Shown piece after piece: positions 18,701-25,979 of a stretch of 64,000 nt of DNA. Below the pieces are notes generated by a model. The model was not told the DNA's origin. It searched no databases and saw only the letters and a list, made by a program, of their open reading frames with translations. The translations under genes and the position numbers were made by a program. Numbering within the stretch: the first letter of the stretch is position 1; each line of letters starts with the position of its first letter. The stretch is taken from the NCBI RefSeq assembly GCF_000484535.1, contig NC_022600.1:1736001-1800000 (forward strand). The letters are read 5' to 3'. Origin of the DNA: Gloeobacter kilaueensis JS1 (GTDB lineage: Bacteria > Cyanobacteriota > Cyanobacteriia > Gloeobacterales > Gloeobacteraceae).

Positions 18701-19302
18701 GCCTACCTCCCAACCCCAAATGGGGAGATTGTGTCTGGATCACCGGAAGCTTCGACGGATCTGTACAGGTTGTGCATCACAATGATCTCGCGACGCCCCG
18801 TCTCCTCAGAAGGCAGGGGATGCCCGCGCACGTCATACTCCACCATCCAACGACTAAGACTCTAGTAATCGGCTGTAGCGACGGGAGCATTGAACTTTGG
18901 CGGCTCGATACCGAGCAGCCGTACGCCGTTTTGCAGGCCCACACCGGTGTTCTCGAAACCATTGCTGTCCATCCGCATCATCCGATCATCGCCAGCGGTG
19001 GAAGCGACAAAGCGATCCGGATCTGGAACTTGAACAGCGGCAAATGTGAGGGAACGTACTTGGGGCACAGCCTAAATGTTACGTGTTTACAGTTCCTGCC
19101 CAATGGTACATCCTTGGTCTCCGGCAGCGCTGACGGCACTATCCGTTTATGGCACTATCCCGATGGCGAATGTTATCGGGAACTCCGGTTGCCACCTCCC
19201 TATGACGGAATGAACATCAGCAATGCAGTCGGCTTGGCCCCGTCGCGAGTAACGGTACTGAAAATGCTAGGAGCACAGGGAGATCCAGCGGGTTATCCAT
19301 GA
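15727..19302 (+). CDS. STAND NTPase with WD40 repeats (NB-ARC type)
   Basis: This 1191-residue protein starts at TTG 15727 with GGGAG upstream. Residues 1-75 form a small helical HTH-like domain (ELSILRESWRGSTYEEIGQK) common at the start of cyanobacterial STAND proteins. The NB-ARC ATPase follows, with P-loop GNGGIGKTSLAW near 143, LIVLDNYD (Walker B) and IITTRQPP. A helical arm ends in a short pentapeptide-like hinge (DFSGCAVWGACL, VDFSGAKF). From about 565 on come a dozen or more WD40 repeats, seen as repeated LWD, IWD or VWD ends. STAND proteins are ligand-triggered signalling switches, several of which act in phage defence; the trigger here is unknown. Confidence 0.85.
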   Translation: MDFEEAVQFLASRTDFDELSDLELSILRESWRGSTYEEIGQKCRYNPDYVRAVACKLWKRISKALACKVTKNNFKASITSKASKTAIQPAVDSVVAELLLPKLQSWDCDEEVVTARFFGRCLELEKISHWLKETNGRMMIISGNGGIGKTSLAWQAIKQSSEGFDFVVWRSLRNAPSLEKLLENLVGFVSGYKEPLLAESLTDCIRRLTDHLKLKKCLIVLDNYDAVLDPEESNPAFQKYSRLISAVCEEAHISKVIITTRQPPISSIFKRIDHIKNFQLGGLDEDAGKNVLQGGNLQGSDEQFKRLNQFYQGNPLLLKIVAASIIEIFAGDIDTFFKQESGLFLGVSSLLNEQYSLLKPIEKDIMILLAIARVPLSFVELHQKIYPARSTVNVMQSLELLLSKALVEKTLRGFTLQPVLMEHVTDLFIKSACSEITDSSSNALSRFPLVEAQKAEHIRSSQRRMLLVPLLQALDVHYGSKEKLVERLNILNDGKRLHNELGQSYWTANLIHLFAHLQENLCDYDFSGCAVWGACLDQVPFHRVDFSGAKFLNCIFQDCFGQIISMACTEDSTKLAVGTVQGEILIYDKHGNMLNRLLGHSHWVGALAFNPAGQLLASGGNDQTVRLWDVETGKCVKVFAQRGSYVHAVSFSADGRFLAFPDVDSCVCVWNVIEDGTAFCLRGHSMFVTSIAFHPQGRWLVSSGFDGGVLVWDLADGESKQLGQFQGAIAWDAKFSNDGQLVAVAGSEGLVRIWDWASGELLHELASGLGFVMALKFVPGSPLLAAAGADGAIRLWNSDTGILQKCLLGHRARVHELIWVAAHGHRQEPMLVSGGIDRELRFWDLSNGNCLRTNQGFSNGVWSLALTSDGRRLVSGHEDGTVSWWDTVSREYLYSFKAHEACIWYIALSGQERWIATASDDCTEAVWDNEERRQVFRWRCPDPYIRTLTFGKDDQFLATNGEGGSLCLWNTQTWGQQVVPTLHHAPISAVACLPPNPKWGDCVWITGSFDGSVQVVHHNDLATPRLLRRQGMPAHVILHHPTTKTLVIGCSDGSIELWRLDTEQPYAVLQAHTGVLETIAVHPHHPIIASGGSDKAIRIWNLNSGKCEGTYLGHSLNVTCLQFLPNGTSLVSGSADGTIRLWHYPDGECYRELRLPPPYDGMNISNAVGLAPSRVTVLKMLGAQGDPAGYP

Positions 19303-19439
19303 ATTCGTTCCTGCACCAGCAGCTTATCCGGCCAATCAGGTTGCCGATGTCTTCTCCCTCCCTTGCCCACCACTGAAACTGCGTCAAACTGCTGAGCTAA
19401 TCCTGCCACCTGCTTAGTACTCGACACCGCCTTATAAAA

Positions 19440-19508
19440 TAGATGCGCGGTTTATCCGGGTTGATTCATGCTGGCTAAGGCTGTCATGCTCAACATTCCG
19501 CGCATCTA
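19440..19508. repeat. 11-bp perfect inverted repeat element
   Basis: TAGATGCGCGG at 19440-19450 and CCGCGCATCTA at 19498-19508 enclose 47 bases. This could be a small hairpin terminator for the WD40 gene, although no T-run follows directly, or a tiny MITE-like insertion. Only one copy was found. Confidence 0.45.
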
Positions 19509-19558
19509 AACCAACGGAGCAGACGCCGTTTTGATACTGCACTGGATCAGTTCTCTCC

Positions 19559-20971
19559 TCAAGCCGCGACCAACTCGCGGTTTTGAGCCTGGGTCTGACG
19601 GTATTGCTCGGCTTCTGCCACCTTGGTCAATTGCATCTTGAACTTCAAGTCGGGATTCGACTGCATTGCTTCGTTGAGGGCAGCCTCGATCTCTTCGATC
19701 GATACCTTGAAAAATTCTTTGCGTTCGTTGATTACGTTCATCCGCCTACGGTGGAACTTTGTGTGCAGCAGCTTTTCTAAGGTCGGGGCATTCGTCGTGT
19801 AGATCATTGCATGCACGTCGAAGGGGAAGGGCACTGAAGCGTCCCCGAGTTCGACAACGCGATCCATTGGATCGAGGCGACGAGTCATGCCAATCTTATA
19901 CACGTTTTCGCCAAATGAACCGATGTTCGAGATGATGTAGACGTGGCCCGAGCGAGTGATTTGGGCCAGGGACTGAGCCCGATCCTTGAGTTTCTGAGCT
20001 TCCTCTAATTGTCTGGAGAGTTCGTCAATCTGGGCCAGCAGCTTGCTTTGCTTGGCAGCCGTTGCAGTTTCGAGCTGCCTGCGAGCTTCTTCCAGGGCTT
20101 TCTGATATCGTAATTCTTCTTTTTCGGCTTCAAGCCGTGCCTTTTCCGCTTCACGTTGCGCACGTTCCTCCTCGCGCATCTGTTCGCGAATGCGTTTTTG
20201 CTCTTCGGCTTCTTCTTGCTTGACCACCTGATACTCGTAGGCCAATTGCAGTTCCTGAATTTTCTCTTGCTTGTAGGTTGGGGCGATCTGGAAGTTCAGG
20301 GTTTGCCCCATCTGGTTGATCGCTTTGTAGGAGCCCTCAATACGATTGATCATCGTCTCGATGTTGTTGTACTTGATCCGGGAGATCGCAGCGTCACACT
20401 CCCCGTTAAAGGCCCGCAGGATGAGCTTGAGAATGTTGCGAGTCATCTTTTGCCCCTCGGCCTCACTATTTCCAATGCTCCAGGTGGTCTCGCAGAGGGC
20501 GGCGCGGTTGTCTTTGAGCATTTGCTTCTGCCGCTCGCGGCAGGCGTTAAGAGCCTGTGCGTACTTGCCCGAGTCCTCGTAGGTGAAGCGGCGTTCGTAG
20601 AACCCATAGTCTTCCAGGAACGAAAGCTCTTGAAGTTTCGCCAGGTCTTGCTTGAGAGTCTGGATTTCCTGCCCGATGCGCTTGGCCTCCTGGGTACTGG
20701 CATCAACGGCCTTGGCTGCTGCGGTTTCTTGCTCCCGCAGGCGCTGCTGCTTCTGCTCAATCTCTCTCTTGACGGCCGCTTCTTGTTCTTGCAAAGCGCG
20801 CTGGCGTTTGTCGGCTTGGTCGTCAATCTCGGCGATGTAAGCCTCTTTGTCTACAATCTCGGAATACCGGGCCAGCTTCGCCTTGAATTGGGAGCCACGG
20901 TAGTACGAATACCCAGCCAGGACGGCACCGAGGGCTGTGGAGAGGGAAAGCAGAAGTTCGATTGAGTTCAT
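19559..20971 (-). CDS. DUF4041 protein with C-terminal GIY-YIG (T5orf172) nuclease domain
   Basis: This 470-residue protein has an N-terminal membrane helix (about 4-24), then long coiled coils (KREIEQKQQRLREQETAAAK) framing a DUF4041-type domain (LEDYGFYERRFTYEDSGKYA, ALNACRERQKQM). The C-terminus is a T5orf172/MUG113 GIY-YIG domain: GHVYIISN...VYKIGMTRR...DRVVELG, with the Tyr pair, Arg and the later Glu visible. Similar proteins occur in phages and mobile DNA. It may anchor a nuclease at the membrane, possibly against incoming DNA. It is a single-gene unit. Confidence 0.8.
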   Translation of the reverse strand: MNSIELLLSLSTALGAVLAGYSYYRGSQFKAKLARYSEIVDKEAYIAEIDDQADKRQRALQEQEAAVKREIEQKQQRLREQETAAAKAVDASTQEAKRIGQEIQTLKQDLAKLQELSFLEDYGFYERRFTYEDSGKYAQALNACRERQKQMLKDNRAALCETTWSIGNSEAEGQKMTRNILKLILRAFNGECDAAISRIKYNNIETMINRIEGSYKAINQMGQTLNFQIAPTYKQEKIQELQLAYEYQVVKQEEAEEQKRIREQMREEERAQREAEKARLEAEKEELRYQKALEEARRQLETATAAKQSKLLAQIDELSRQLEEAQKLKDRAQSLAQITRSGHVYIISNIGSFGENVYKIGMTRRLDPMDRVVELGDASVPFPFDVHAMIYTTNAPTLEKLLHTKFHRRRMNVINERKEFFKVSIEEIEAALNEAMQSNPDLKFKMQLTKVAEAEQYRQTQAQNRELVAA

Positions 20972-21242
20972 GGATATCCTTGGGGAAGAAATAGGACAAA
21001 TAATGACGTTTTAGTAGGATATCAGAATTCCTCAACCGGCGGCATATCCCACATAAAGTTACGACACGCAGGCGGAGCCGTCCGCCGGGGTTGTGTCTCG
21101 GCGAGACCTCGCGTGTTCAAGCTGCGAATGCAGGAGACGTGCCGCATCGCATTAAGGAGGTTCTGTGTTTTGGCTATAGCAAGGACTGCTGGATTGGTAG
21201 TCTAGAGAGCGGCAGGTAGAGCCAAATCAGCGACATCGGCAG
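20972..21242. other. Intergenic stretch with GC-rich hairpins
   Basis: No gene is seen. At 21063-21098 GACAC and GTGTC flank a GGCGGA-loop-TCCGCC stem, followed at once by GTCTCGGCGAGAC. The tandem stems could be a transcription terminator region, a small structured RNA or a recombination relic. The evidence does not decide. Confidence 0.35.
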
Positions 21243-21728
21243 CTACCTCAACGATTGCCGTTGCCCAATTTTCAGAATGCTTTTGATGGCTCCGATTATT
21301 CGGGAGGAAAACCGAGCTGGTCCCTGCAGGTCATAAGCTTTCCAGATGGCGAACCCCACGACTGGCCAGACAACAATCCAGGTGATCAGGCTTAGGCCAG
21401 TAGGGTCGAGCAACAAATACCAGAGGGCAATCCAGATCGCTGTCGCTCCCCACTGTGCCCTGCGCTCGAATCTGCCTGTCCAGCTTAGGGAGTGGGTAAA
21501 CCAGATGAGAGCCAGGGGCAAACCGAAAGCGGCACTTTTGACAAGCACCTCGGAGATAGGCGGCAGGGAGCGGCTGACGGTCAGTGCTAGCAGTATGAAT
21601 CCCCACAGGCAAACCAGTCCTGCAGCGGTTGTCCAGCGGAGGAGCCAGGGGCGCTTGCTCCTGAAGACCATACCAGCAATGAGCGCCAGCGGTGCATAGA
21701 CGATCAGGATAGGAATCCAGCTGTGCAT
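21243..21728 (-). CDS. Membrane protein of the VirB-like block
   Basis: This protein of about 161 residues, from ATG 21728 (GGAGG nearby), has roughly five hydrophobic helices (MHSWIPILIVYAPLALIAG..., AGLVCLWGFILLALTV, AAFGLPLALIWF, WIALWYLLL, ITWIVVWPVVGFAIW) and a basic tail. No family was recognised. It is last in a minus-strand run starting with the VirB10-like gene, so it is probably a channel accessory in the inner membrane. Confidence 0.5.
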   Translation of the reverse strand: MHSWIPILIVYAPLALIAGMVFRSKRPWLLRWTTAAGLVCLWGFILLALTVSRSLPPISEVLVKSAAFGLPLALIWFTHSLSWTGRFERRAQWGATAIWIALWYLLLDPTGLSLITWIVVWPVVGFAIWKAYDLQGPARFSSRIIGAIKSILKIGQRQSLR

Positions 21729-21791
21729 GACCTGCCTCCATAGCAAAACGGCCATCTTCTTCCACCGAAGGTGCAGATCGTATCGTGTCGC

Positions 21792-22097
21792 TCAGCGTCC
21801 GAGGTGAGCAGGATGTTCTTCTCTATCGGGGCTGGTGGTCGTTTCGACAGTTTGCGGTTGAAGCATCTGTTTTCTCGCCTTCCACTTTGACCAACCCGCC
21901 GCTGCTGCTCTGGCGATGAGGCAGCCCCCGATCACAAGGCTCATTGCCTGAAAGAGGATACCGGCCCACCCGCTCATCCCTTCGATGCTCGAGTGCAGGA
22001 CCGCTCGCAGGACAGAAATAACGATGCCTACCCACTGCTGCCAGGACAGGTGCGGGTCTGGGATGAAGGGAATTTGCAGGGGATCGAAGGGGCTCAT
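21792..22097 (-). CDS. Small membrane protein of the VirB-like block
   Basis: This 101-residue protein has two hydrophobic segments (WVGIVISVLRAVLHS and GWAGILFQAMSLVIGGCLIA) and a basic, probably cytoplasmic tail. Its start overlaps the end of the upstream gene by four bases, which supports co-translation. It could be a VirB2/VirB3-like small channel component, but no diagnostic motif is present. Confidence 0.5.
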   Translation of the reverse strand: MSPFDPLQIPFIPDPHLSWQQWVGIVISVLRAVLHSSIEGMSGWAGILFQAMSLVIGGCLIARAAAAGWSKWKARKQMLQPQTVETTTSPDREEHPAHLGR

Positions 22098-23272
22098 GGC
22101 TGTGCCTCCATCGAGGTAGCAGGATGGTATCGCCGGTAGGCTTCCTCTACCAGCTGGACCTGCTGTGGATCAAGGTTTTGGGGTGGCTGGCTCCGGGCTG
22201 TGTAGCCGTAAGCTGCAGGATCGAGGCCGCTTCTGGCTGCCTCGACCCACTGCTGCCAGTTCATCACTGGCTGTGGAGCTGCTCTTAACTGTTGGCGCAG
22301 GTCTTCGGCCCGGATCGCCAGAGCTTCTTCTTGAACCCGTGCTTCCTGAGCTTGCTGCCGCAGTTGCTCTGCTCTTGCTGCCTGCTGGTCAAGGAGAGCC
22401 TGGGTCTGCTTACCCGGCGATTGACTTCTGTCACCCGATTGCAGAGATCGAGCCGCCTCGGTGAGATTGCGACGCATCTGTTCGGCTTCTCGGGTCGCAT
22501 CTGCCGCTGCCGTCTCGTGAGCCTGGCGGTTTTGAGCACTCTGCAGTCGATCGGCTTCAGCCTGAGTCAGCCTGTCCAGTAGTTCCTGCTCGCGGTTCGC
22601 GTACCTCGGTTGATTGCTCTGGCTGATGCCCTGCGGTGCTGCAGGTGGGCGCAGCCCGAGGGCCGGCTCGCTGAATTTGAGGGTATAGCGTCGCCCCCGC
22701 AGGTTATCGTCGCTCAGTACGTTGAACATCCAGATCTTGCCGCTACGGCTGACGGCCACGATGTTGGTGATTGCAGGAAGAGCGTTGAGTCGCCTTTCTT
22801 TGAGCGTCAGGTTCGATTTGACAGTGATGAGCTGGGGCGAGTGGCGCTCGAAGATCACCGAAAACGTTCCGCCCTCCCCGGCATCTCCTGCTCGAATATC
22901 GACCAGTTCGTCGGGGGCAATGGCCGATAGATCGATGACGGTATGCGCCAGTCCAGCATGAATATCCAGCCCGCCAGCCGTCGCCTGCGCCTCGTCGAAC
23001 TCGTTTGCCAAAGTCGTGATCGGAGCCACAATGCCTGCTACCGCCTGCCTTGTCGGACGCTGATCGCCGTGCTTTGTAGAGTGCGCTGGAGCGGATGCAG
23101 TTGGGAAAGCGATAGCTGCCCCGTTCCCGTCGATCCCGAAGCCGAGAGTAGCCGGAACGACGACTGCTCCGGCGAGCAGTGTCTGCCGAATAGGAGCGAC
23201 AAGGTTGCTGATAAGTTTCTGCATCGCGCCCGGAATACTGGTCGCTGATGTGCTGTGCTTGAGCCATCTCAT
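22094..23272 (-). CDS. Exported coiled-coil protein of the VirB-like block
   Basis: This 392-residue protein has a signal-like N-terminus (TLLAGAVVVPATLGFGIDGNG...AIAFPTASA). A second possible start, ATG 23224, would place it nearer the end. The middle (about 115-210) looks like a beta-rich periplasmic domain (IKVT-type strands, ALPAITNIVAVSRSGKIWMF, RRYTLKFSEPA) that could correspond to a VirB9/TraK-like fold. Residues 230-345 are an Ala/Gln/Glu coiled coil. It lies 46 bases downstream of the VirB10-like gene, where VirB9-type partners are often found. The VirB9 link is only suggestive. Confidence 0.5.
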   Translation of the reverse strand: MRWLKHSTSATSIPGAMQKLISNLVAPIRQTLLAGAVVVPATLGFGIDGNGAAIAFPTASAPAHSTKHGDQRPTRQAVAGIVAPITTLANEFDEAQATAGGLDIHAGLAHTVIDLSAIAPDELVDIRAGDAGEGGTFSVIFERHSPQLITVKSNLTLKERRLNALPAITNIVAVSRSGKIWMFNVLSDDNLRGRRYTLKFSEPALGLRPPAAPQGISQSNQPRYANREQELLDRLTQAEADRLQSAQNRQAHETAAADATREAEQMRRNLTEAARSLQSGDRSQSPGKQTQALLDQQAARAEQLRQQAQEARVQEEALAIRAEDLRQQLRAAPQPVMNWQQWVEAARSGLDPAAYGYTARSQPPQNLDPQQVQLVEEAYRRYHPATSMEAQP

Positions 23273-23318
23273 CCGTTGACCCTCTGCTGGTAGATTTGCG
23301 CCTGGCTCTGCAATCGAC

Positions 23319-24536
23319 TCAGAAGTCCATGCCTTTGGTGAGCCGGATTACGAAATCGGTCGGTGGCACCTTGAACTGGATAGGCTGGCGGCGGGTCTCG
23401 CTCTTCTGGTAGCGGCCACTCTGCTGCACGGTAGAACCGATGCCCTGCAGAACACTGCCCAACAATCGCTGTTCGATGGGGGCGTTGTTGAGCGCTCCAT
23501 AGCTCCCGGCGGCACCCCCGTAGGTGTAACTGCTGAGCGGCTGGGTCAGTTGCTGACCTGCCGCAGTAAGGGTGTTGGTGAGAAACGTGTCAAAGCCTTT
23601 CGGGGAGAGCGGGTCGGACACTTCCGCTGCCAGACCGCTCTGCGTGCCCTGCATCGCCACTACCCCGTCGAGGCTGCGCTCGATGCCGCCTGGTGTGACC
23701 AGGGTTGCGAAGGTTATCTCTACCCGACCGGCCTGCAGGTCGCTGACTGCACCGACCAGCCGTGAGCCGGTTGGAATCAGCACTTCGCCATCCAGACTGA
23801 CCGGTGCGGCGACCTCGGCGAACACTGGCGCATTCGCTCCGAAACCCGCCAGTCCCTGCGTCAGTCTGGCCGGAATTTCTGTTCCTGCCGTCAGGCGACG
23901 CCGGGGCGATGGAACCTGCTGCTGGGACACACCGGCACTCATCGAAGCGATGCCAGTAGCGTTTCCCAAACGGCCAGTCTCATCTGCCACGTACAGTGGC
24001 CGGGTCTGGGCTCGTCGCTTGAGGAGTTTCGTCAGTGCCGCATCCTTATCTTCCCTGGCCGCCAGCGCTGGACTGGGCAGCGCCGGTAGCCGGTAGGTGA
24101 CTGGTGTCGGCGGCAGGCTCTGAATCCTGGGTATTCGCTGCTGAGGCAGTACCGGGGCGCGCAACTGACTCGGCGGCGGTAGAGAGGGAGCCAGTGAAGT
24201 GGCTGGAGCTGGCTGCACTGGTCGGGCTGGTTGACTGGACATGGTCGGCTCCGATCTGGCCGGTCGCGCTGCTCTGGCCGTCCGGTGGTGCGCTGGTCCT
24301 CCGGCAGACCTGACCAGGGCCAGAAGCAACAGGGCGCTCATTGCCGCCCCGCCCCCGCCCACCAGCAGGATTCTGCCCCACAACCATCGGCGGACGGGCA
24401 ATCCATCCTCGTCATTGTCTTCGAGGCGGGTAAAGAAGCGCTTGACCACACTGACTCTCGATGCTTCCTGGGCCTTCACGGCACTGGCTGCCGAGGCGAA
24501 CCCGTTGCGTATCTGCTCAAGCTGGCTGGAGTTCAT
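23319..24536 (-). CDS. VirB10/TrbI-like conjugation channel protein
   Basis: About 405 residues from ATG 24536, with GGGGAG at a good distance; the frame opens at 24707, but the early part is not protein-like. The order is a cytoplasmic segment, one membrane helix (LLVGGGGAAMSALLLLALV), a Pro/Ala/Arg-rich periplasmic linker, then the VirB10 domain: LTAGTEIPARL, APVFAEVAAPVSLDGEVLIP, TGSRLVGAV and RVEITFATLVTPGG. VirB10 spans both membranes and links ATP use to channel opening. A promoter (TTGCAC-17-TACTAT on the minus strand) lies upstream and its -35 is half of a conserved palindrome. Confidence 0.75.
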   Translation of the reverse strand: MNSSQLEQIRNGFASAASAVKAQEASRVSVVKRFFTRLEDNDEDGLPVRRWLWGRILLVGGGGAAMSALLLLALVRSAGGPAHHRTARAARPARSEPTMSSQPARPVQPAPATSLAPSLPPPSQLRAPVLPQQRIPRIQSLPPTPVTYRLPALPSPALAAREDKDAALTKLLKRRAQTRPLYVADETGRLGNATGIASMSAGVSQQQVPSPRRRLTAGTEIPARLTQGLAGFGANAPVFAEVAAPVSLDGEVLIPTGSRLVGAVSDLQAGRVEITFATLVTPGGIERSLDGVVAMQGTQSGLAAEVSDPLSPKGFDTFLTNTLTAAGQQLTQPLSSYTYGGAAGSYGALNNAPIEQRLLGSVLQGIGSTVQQSGRYQKSETRRQPIQFKVPPTDFVIRLTKGMDF

Positions 24537-24565
24537 TGAATAGCTCCCCGGTTTGACATGGCTGC

Positions 24566-24604
24566 TATAGTAATGCCTGATGCGCAATAGTGCAAGCCGT
24601 GCAA
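24566..24604 (-). promoter_or_regulatory. Promoter of the VirB10-like operon with palindromic operator, copy 2
   Basis: On the minus strand TTGCAC and TACTAT are 17 bases apart, a good sigma-70-type promoter 30 or so bases before the ATG at 24536. The -35 box is the right half of the palindrome at 24590-24604 (plus strand GTGCAAGCCGTGCAA). A protein binding there would block or recruit RNA polymerase directly. The palindrome also covers the start of the divergent transglycosylase gene. Confidence 0.65.
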
Positions 24605-25453
24605 AAATACTTCTGGTTGCTTGCCCCCGTCTTTGTTCTCGGACTTTTTCTACACAGAAATGAATCCTCGTCAGACTTCGGGGCTTCTTCGGGTACGAGG
24701 GGTCCATTCGATGCCACTCAGCCCTTCGGCGTGCAAACTCCGAATGCCGCCCCTCACCTCGCGAAAATGTCTCTGGGCAATTTCGGCATCATCCAGGGGG
24801 CAGTCAATATGCGCTGCCTCAAGCCGCCGCTGGCGGTCGCCGCTCTCATCGCCGCGATCCGCAGTGTCGAGAGCGACAACGACCTGCTGATCGTCGGTTA
24901 CGACTGGCGGCCCACTGCCAGACAGAATCCCGCCAACCTATCGACTTTCAAAGGTCCGACCATCGGCCTGGGCCAGATCCAGGAGCCCCGCGACGAGGGC
25001 AACACCGTCATCGTCAACCGTAACCTGTATACAAAGCTGGTGCAGCGCTCCAGGTGTTTTCCGAAAAACAGCAACTGCCAGGTGCTCCACGCCGACGGCT
25101 ACGTCAACCAGGCCACCATCCGCTACGACACTGGCCAGCAGGTGCAGTACCTGGAGACCACCGAGGGCGTCGGCGTCTATCAAAAACGCGCCGATCGGCT
25201 CTACCGCTGGGCCATGTCCCACGCTCTGGGTGAGAAGAACCCGCCATCCTACGATGTGCGCAGTGCCGACATGCAGAATGTCGCCATCTATGGTGTGCTC
25301 GCCCTCGAAAAAGGTCTGGAGCGCAACGCTTATGCCGCCCTGGTTGGCTACAACGGCTTCGAGCCCTACGCCACCAAAGTCCTGTCGAGAGTGCCAGTGC
25401 CCCAGTCCCAGATAGACTGCCTCAGCGCTTTCTATCATGGGGCTAGACCCTGA
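24590..25453 (+). CDS. VirB1-like lytic transglycosylase
   Basis: This protein of up to 287 residues starts at GTG 24590 or 24599; neither has a strong ribosome site. An N-terminal membrane or signal segment (YFWLLAPVFVLGLFL) is followed by a transglycosylase-like domain: ALIAAIRSVESDND with the likely catalytic Glu, a GLGQIQ motif (cf. GLMQI), and YAALVGYNGFEPYATKVL near the end. VirB1-type enzymes open peptidoglycan for the secretion channel. It is divergent from the VirB10-like gene and shares its operator, which fits joint control. Confidence 0.65.
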   Translation: MQAVQKYFWLLAPVFVLGLFLHRNESSSDFGASSGTRGPFDATQPFGVQTPNAAPHLAKMSLGNFGIIQGAVNMRCLKPPLAVAALIAAIRSVESDNDLLIVGYDWRPTARQNPANLSTFKGPTIGLGQIQEPRDEGNTVIVNRNLYTKLVQRSRCFPKNSNCQVLHADGYVNQATIRYDTGQQVQYLETTEGVGVYQKRADRLYRWAMSHALGEKNPPSYDVRSADMQNVAIYGVLALEKGLERNAYAALVGYNGFEPYATKVLSRVPVPQSQIDCLSAFYHGARP

Positions 25454-25466
25454 TCCAGAGAGCTAT

Positions 25467-25979
25467 ATGCGTATATATGCCGCCGTATTGTTCACGCTCG
25501 CTACCATCCTGCAGTGTTTCATTGCTCTGGCGCGACCGAAACCTCCCGGTTCTACCTGCCTGAAAAGCCAGATGGGCCAGGTTTGCTTCGTCAGTCGTAC
25601 TACCCACCGCCCCTGGTACACTCGCATTGAGTCGAGGAGCCGCTCCTACGTTCTCACCGGTAGCAGCCTGACCAGCAACAGCGATAGCACGCCGCCGGAG
25701 CATGCCTGGTCGCCGGATGGTAGCGGGCTCATCGTTACAGGTGGCCGCGAGCGCCCTGACGGTCGAGTGATCGGCTTTGCTCTGGTTATTGATGTTAGAA
25801 CCGGTGCACTCCACAACGGCAATGGTGAATTACTGACACCTGGCAAAACTGACATAGCTTCCAGTGCCGTTGGCTCCCAACTGCAGTGGGTGCTCAACCA
25901 GCCCCATACCTGGGGGATGGTTTTGTTGCCTAAGGGAAGCATCACTGCTTTGCACTCTCTTTCCAACATTGGCAGATGA
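25467..25979 (+). CDS. Exported protein downstream of the transglycosylase
   Basis: About 170 residues from ATG 25467 (MRIYAAVLFTLATILQCFIA), a clear signal sequence, with an AGAGAG ribosome site. The mature part has segments like HAWSPDGSGLIVTGG and VIGFALVIDVRTGALHN, resembling a beta-propeller blade pair (TolB/WD-like), and two Cys near the start. It follows the transglycosylase after 13 bases and is likely co-transcribed. The role is unknown. Confidence 0.5.
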   Translation: MRIYAAVLFTLATILQCFIALARPKPPGSTCLKSQMGQVCFVSRTTHRPWYTRIESRSRSYVLTGSSLTSNSDSTPPEHAWSPDGSGLIVTGGRERPDGRVIGFALVIDVRTGALHNGNGELLTPGKTDIASSAVGSQLQWVLNQPHTWGMVLLPKGSITALHSLSNIGR

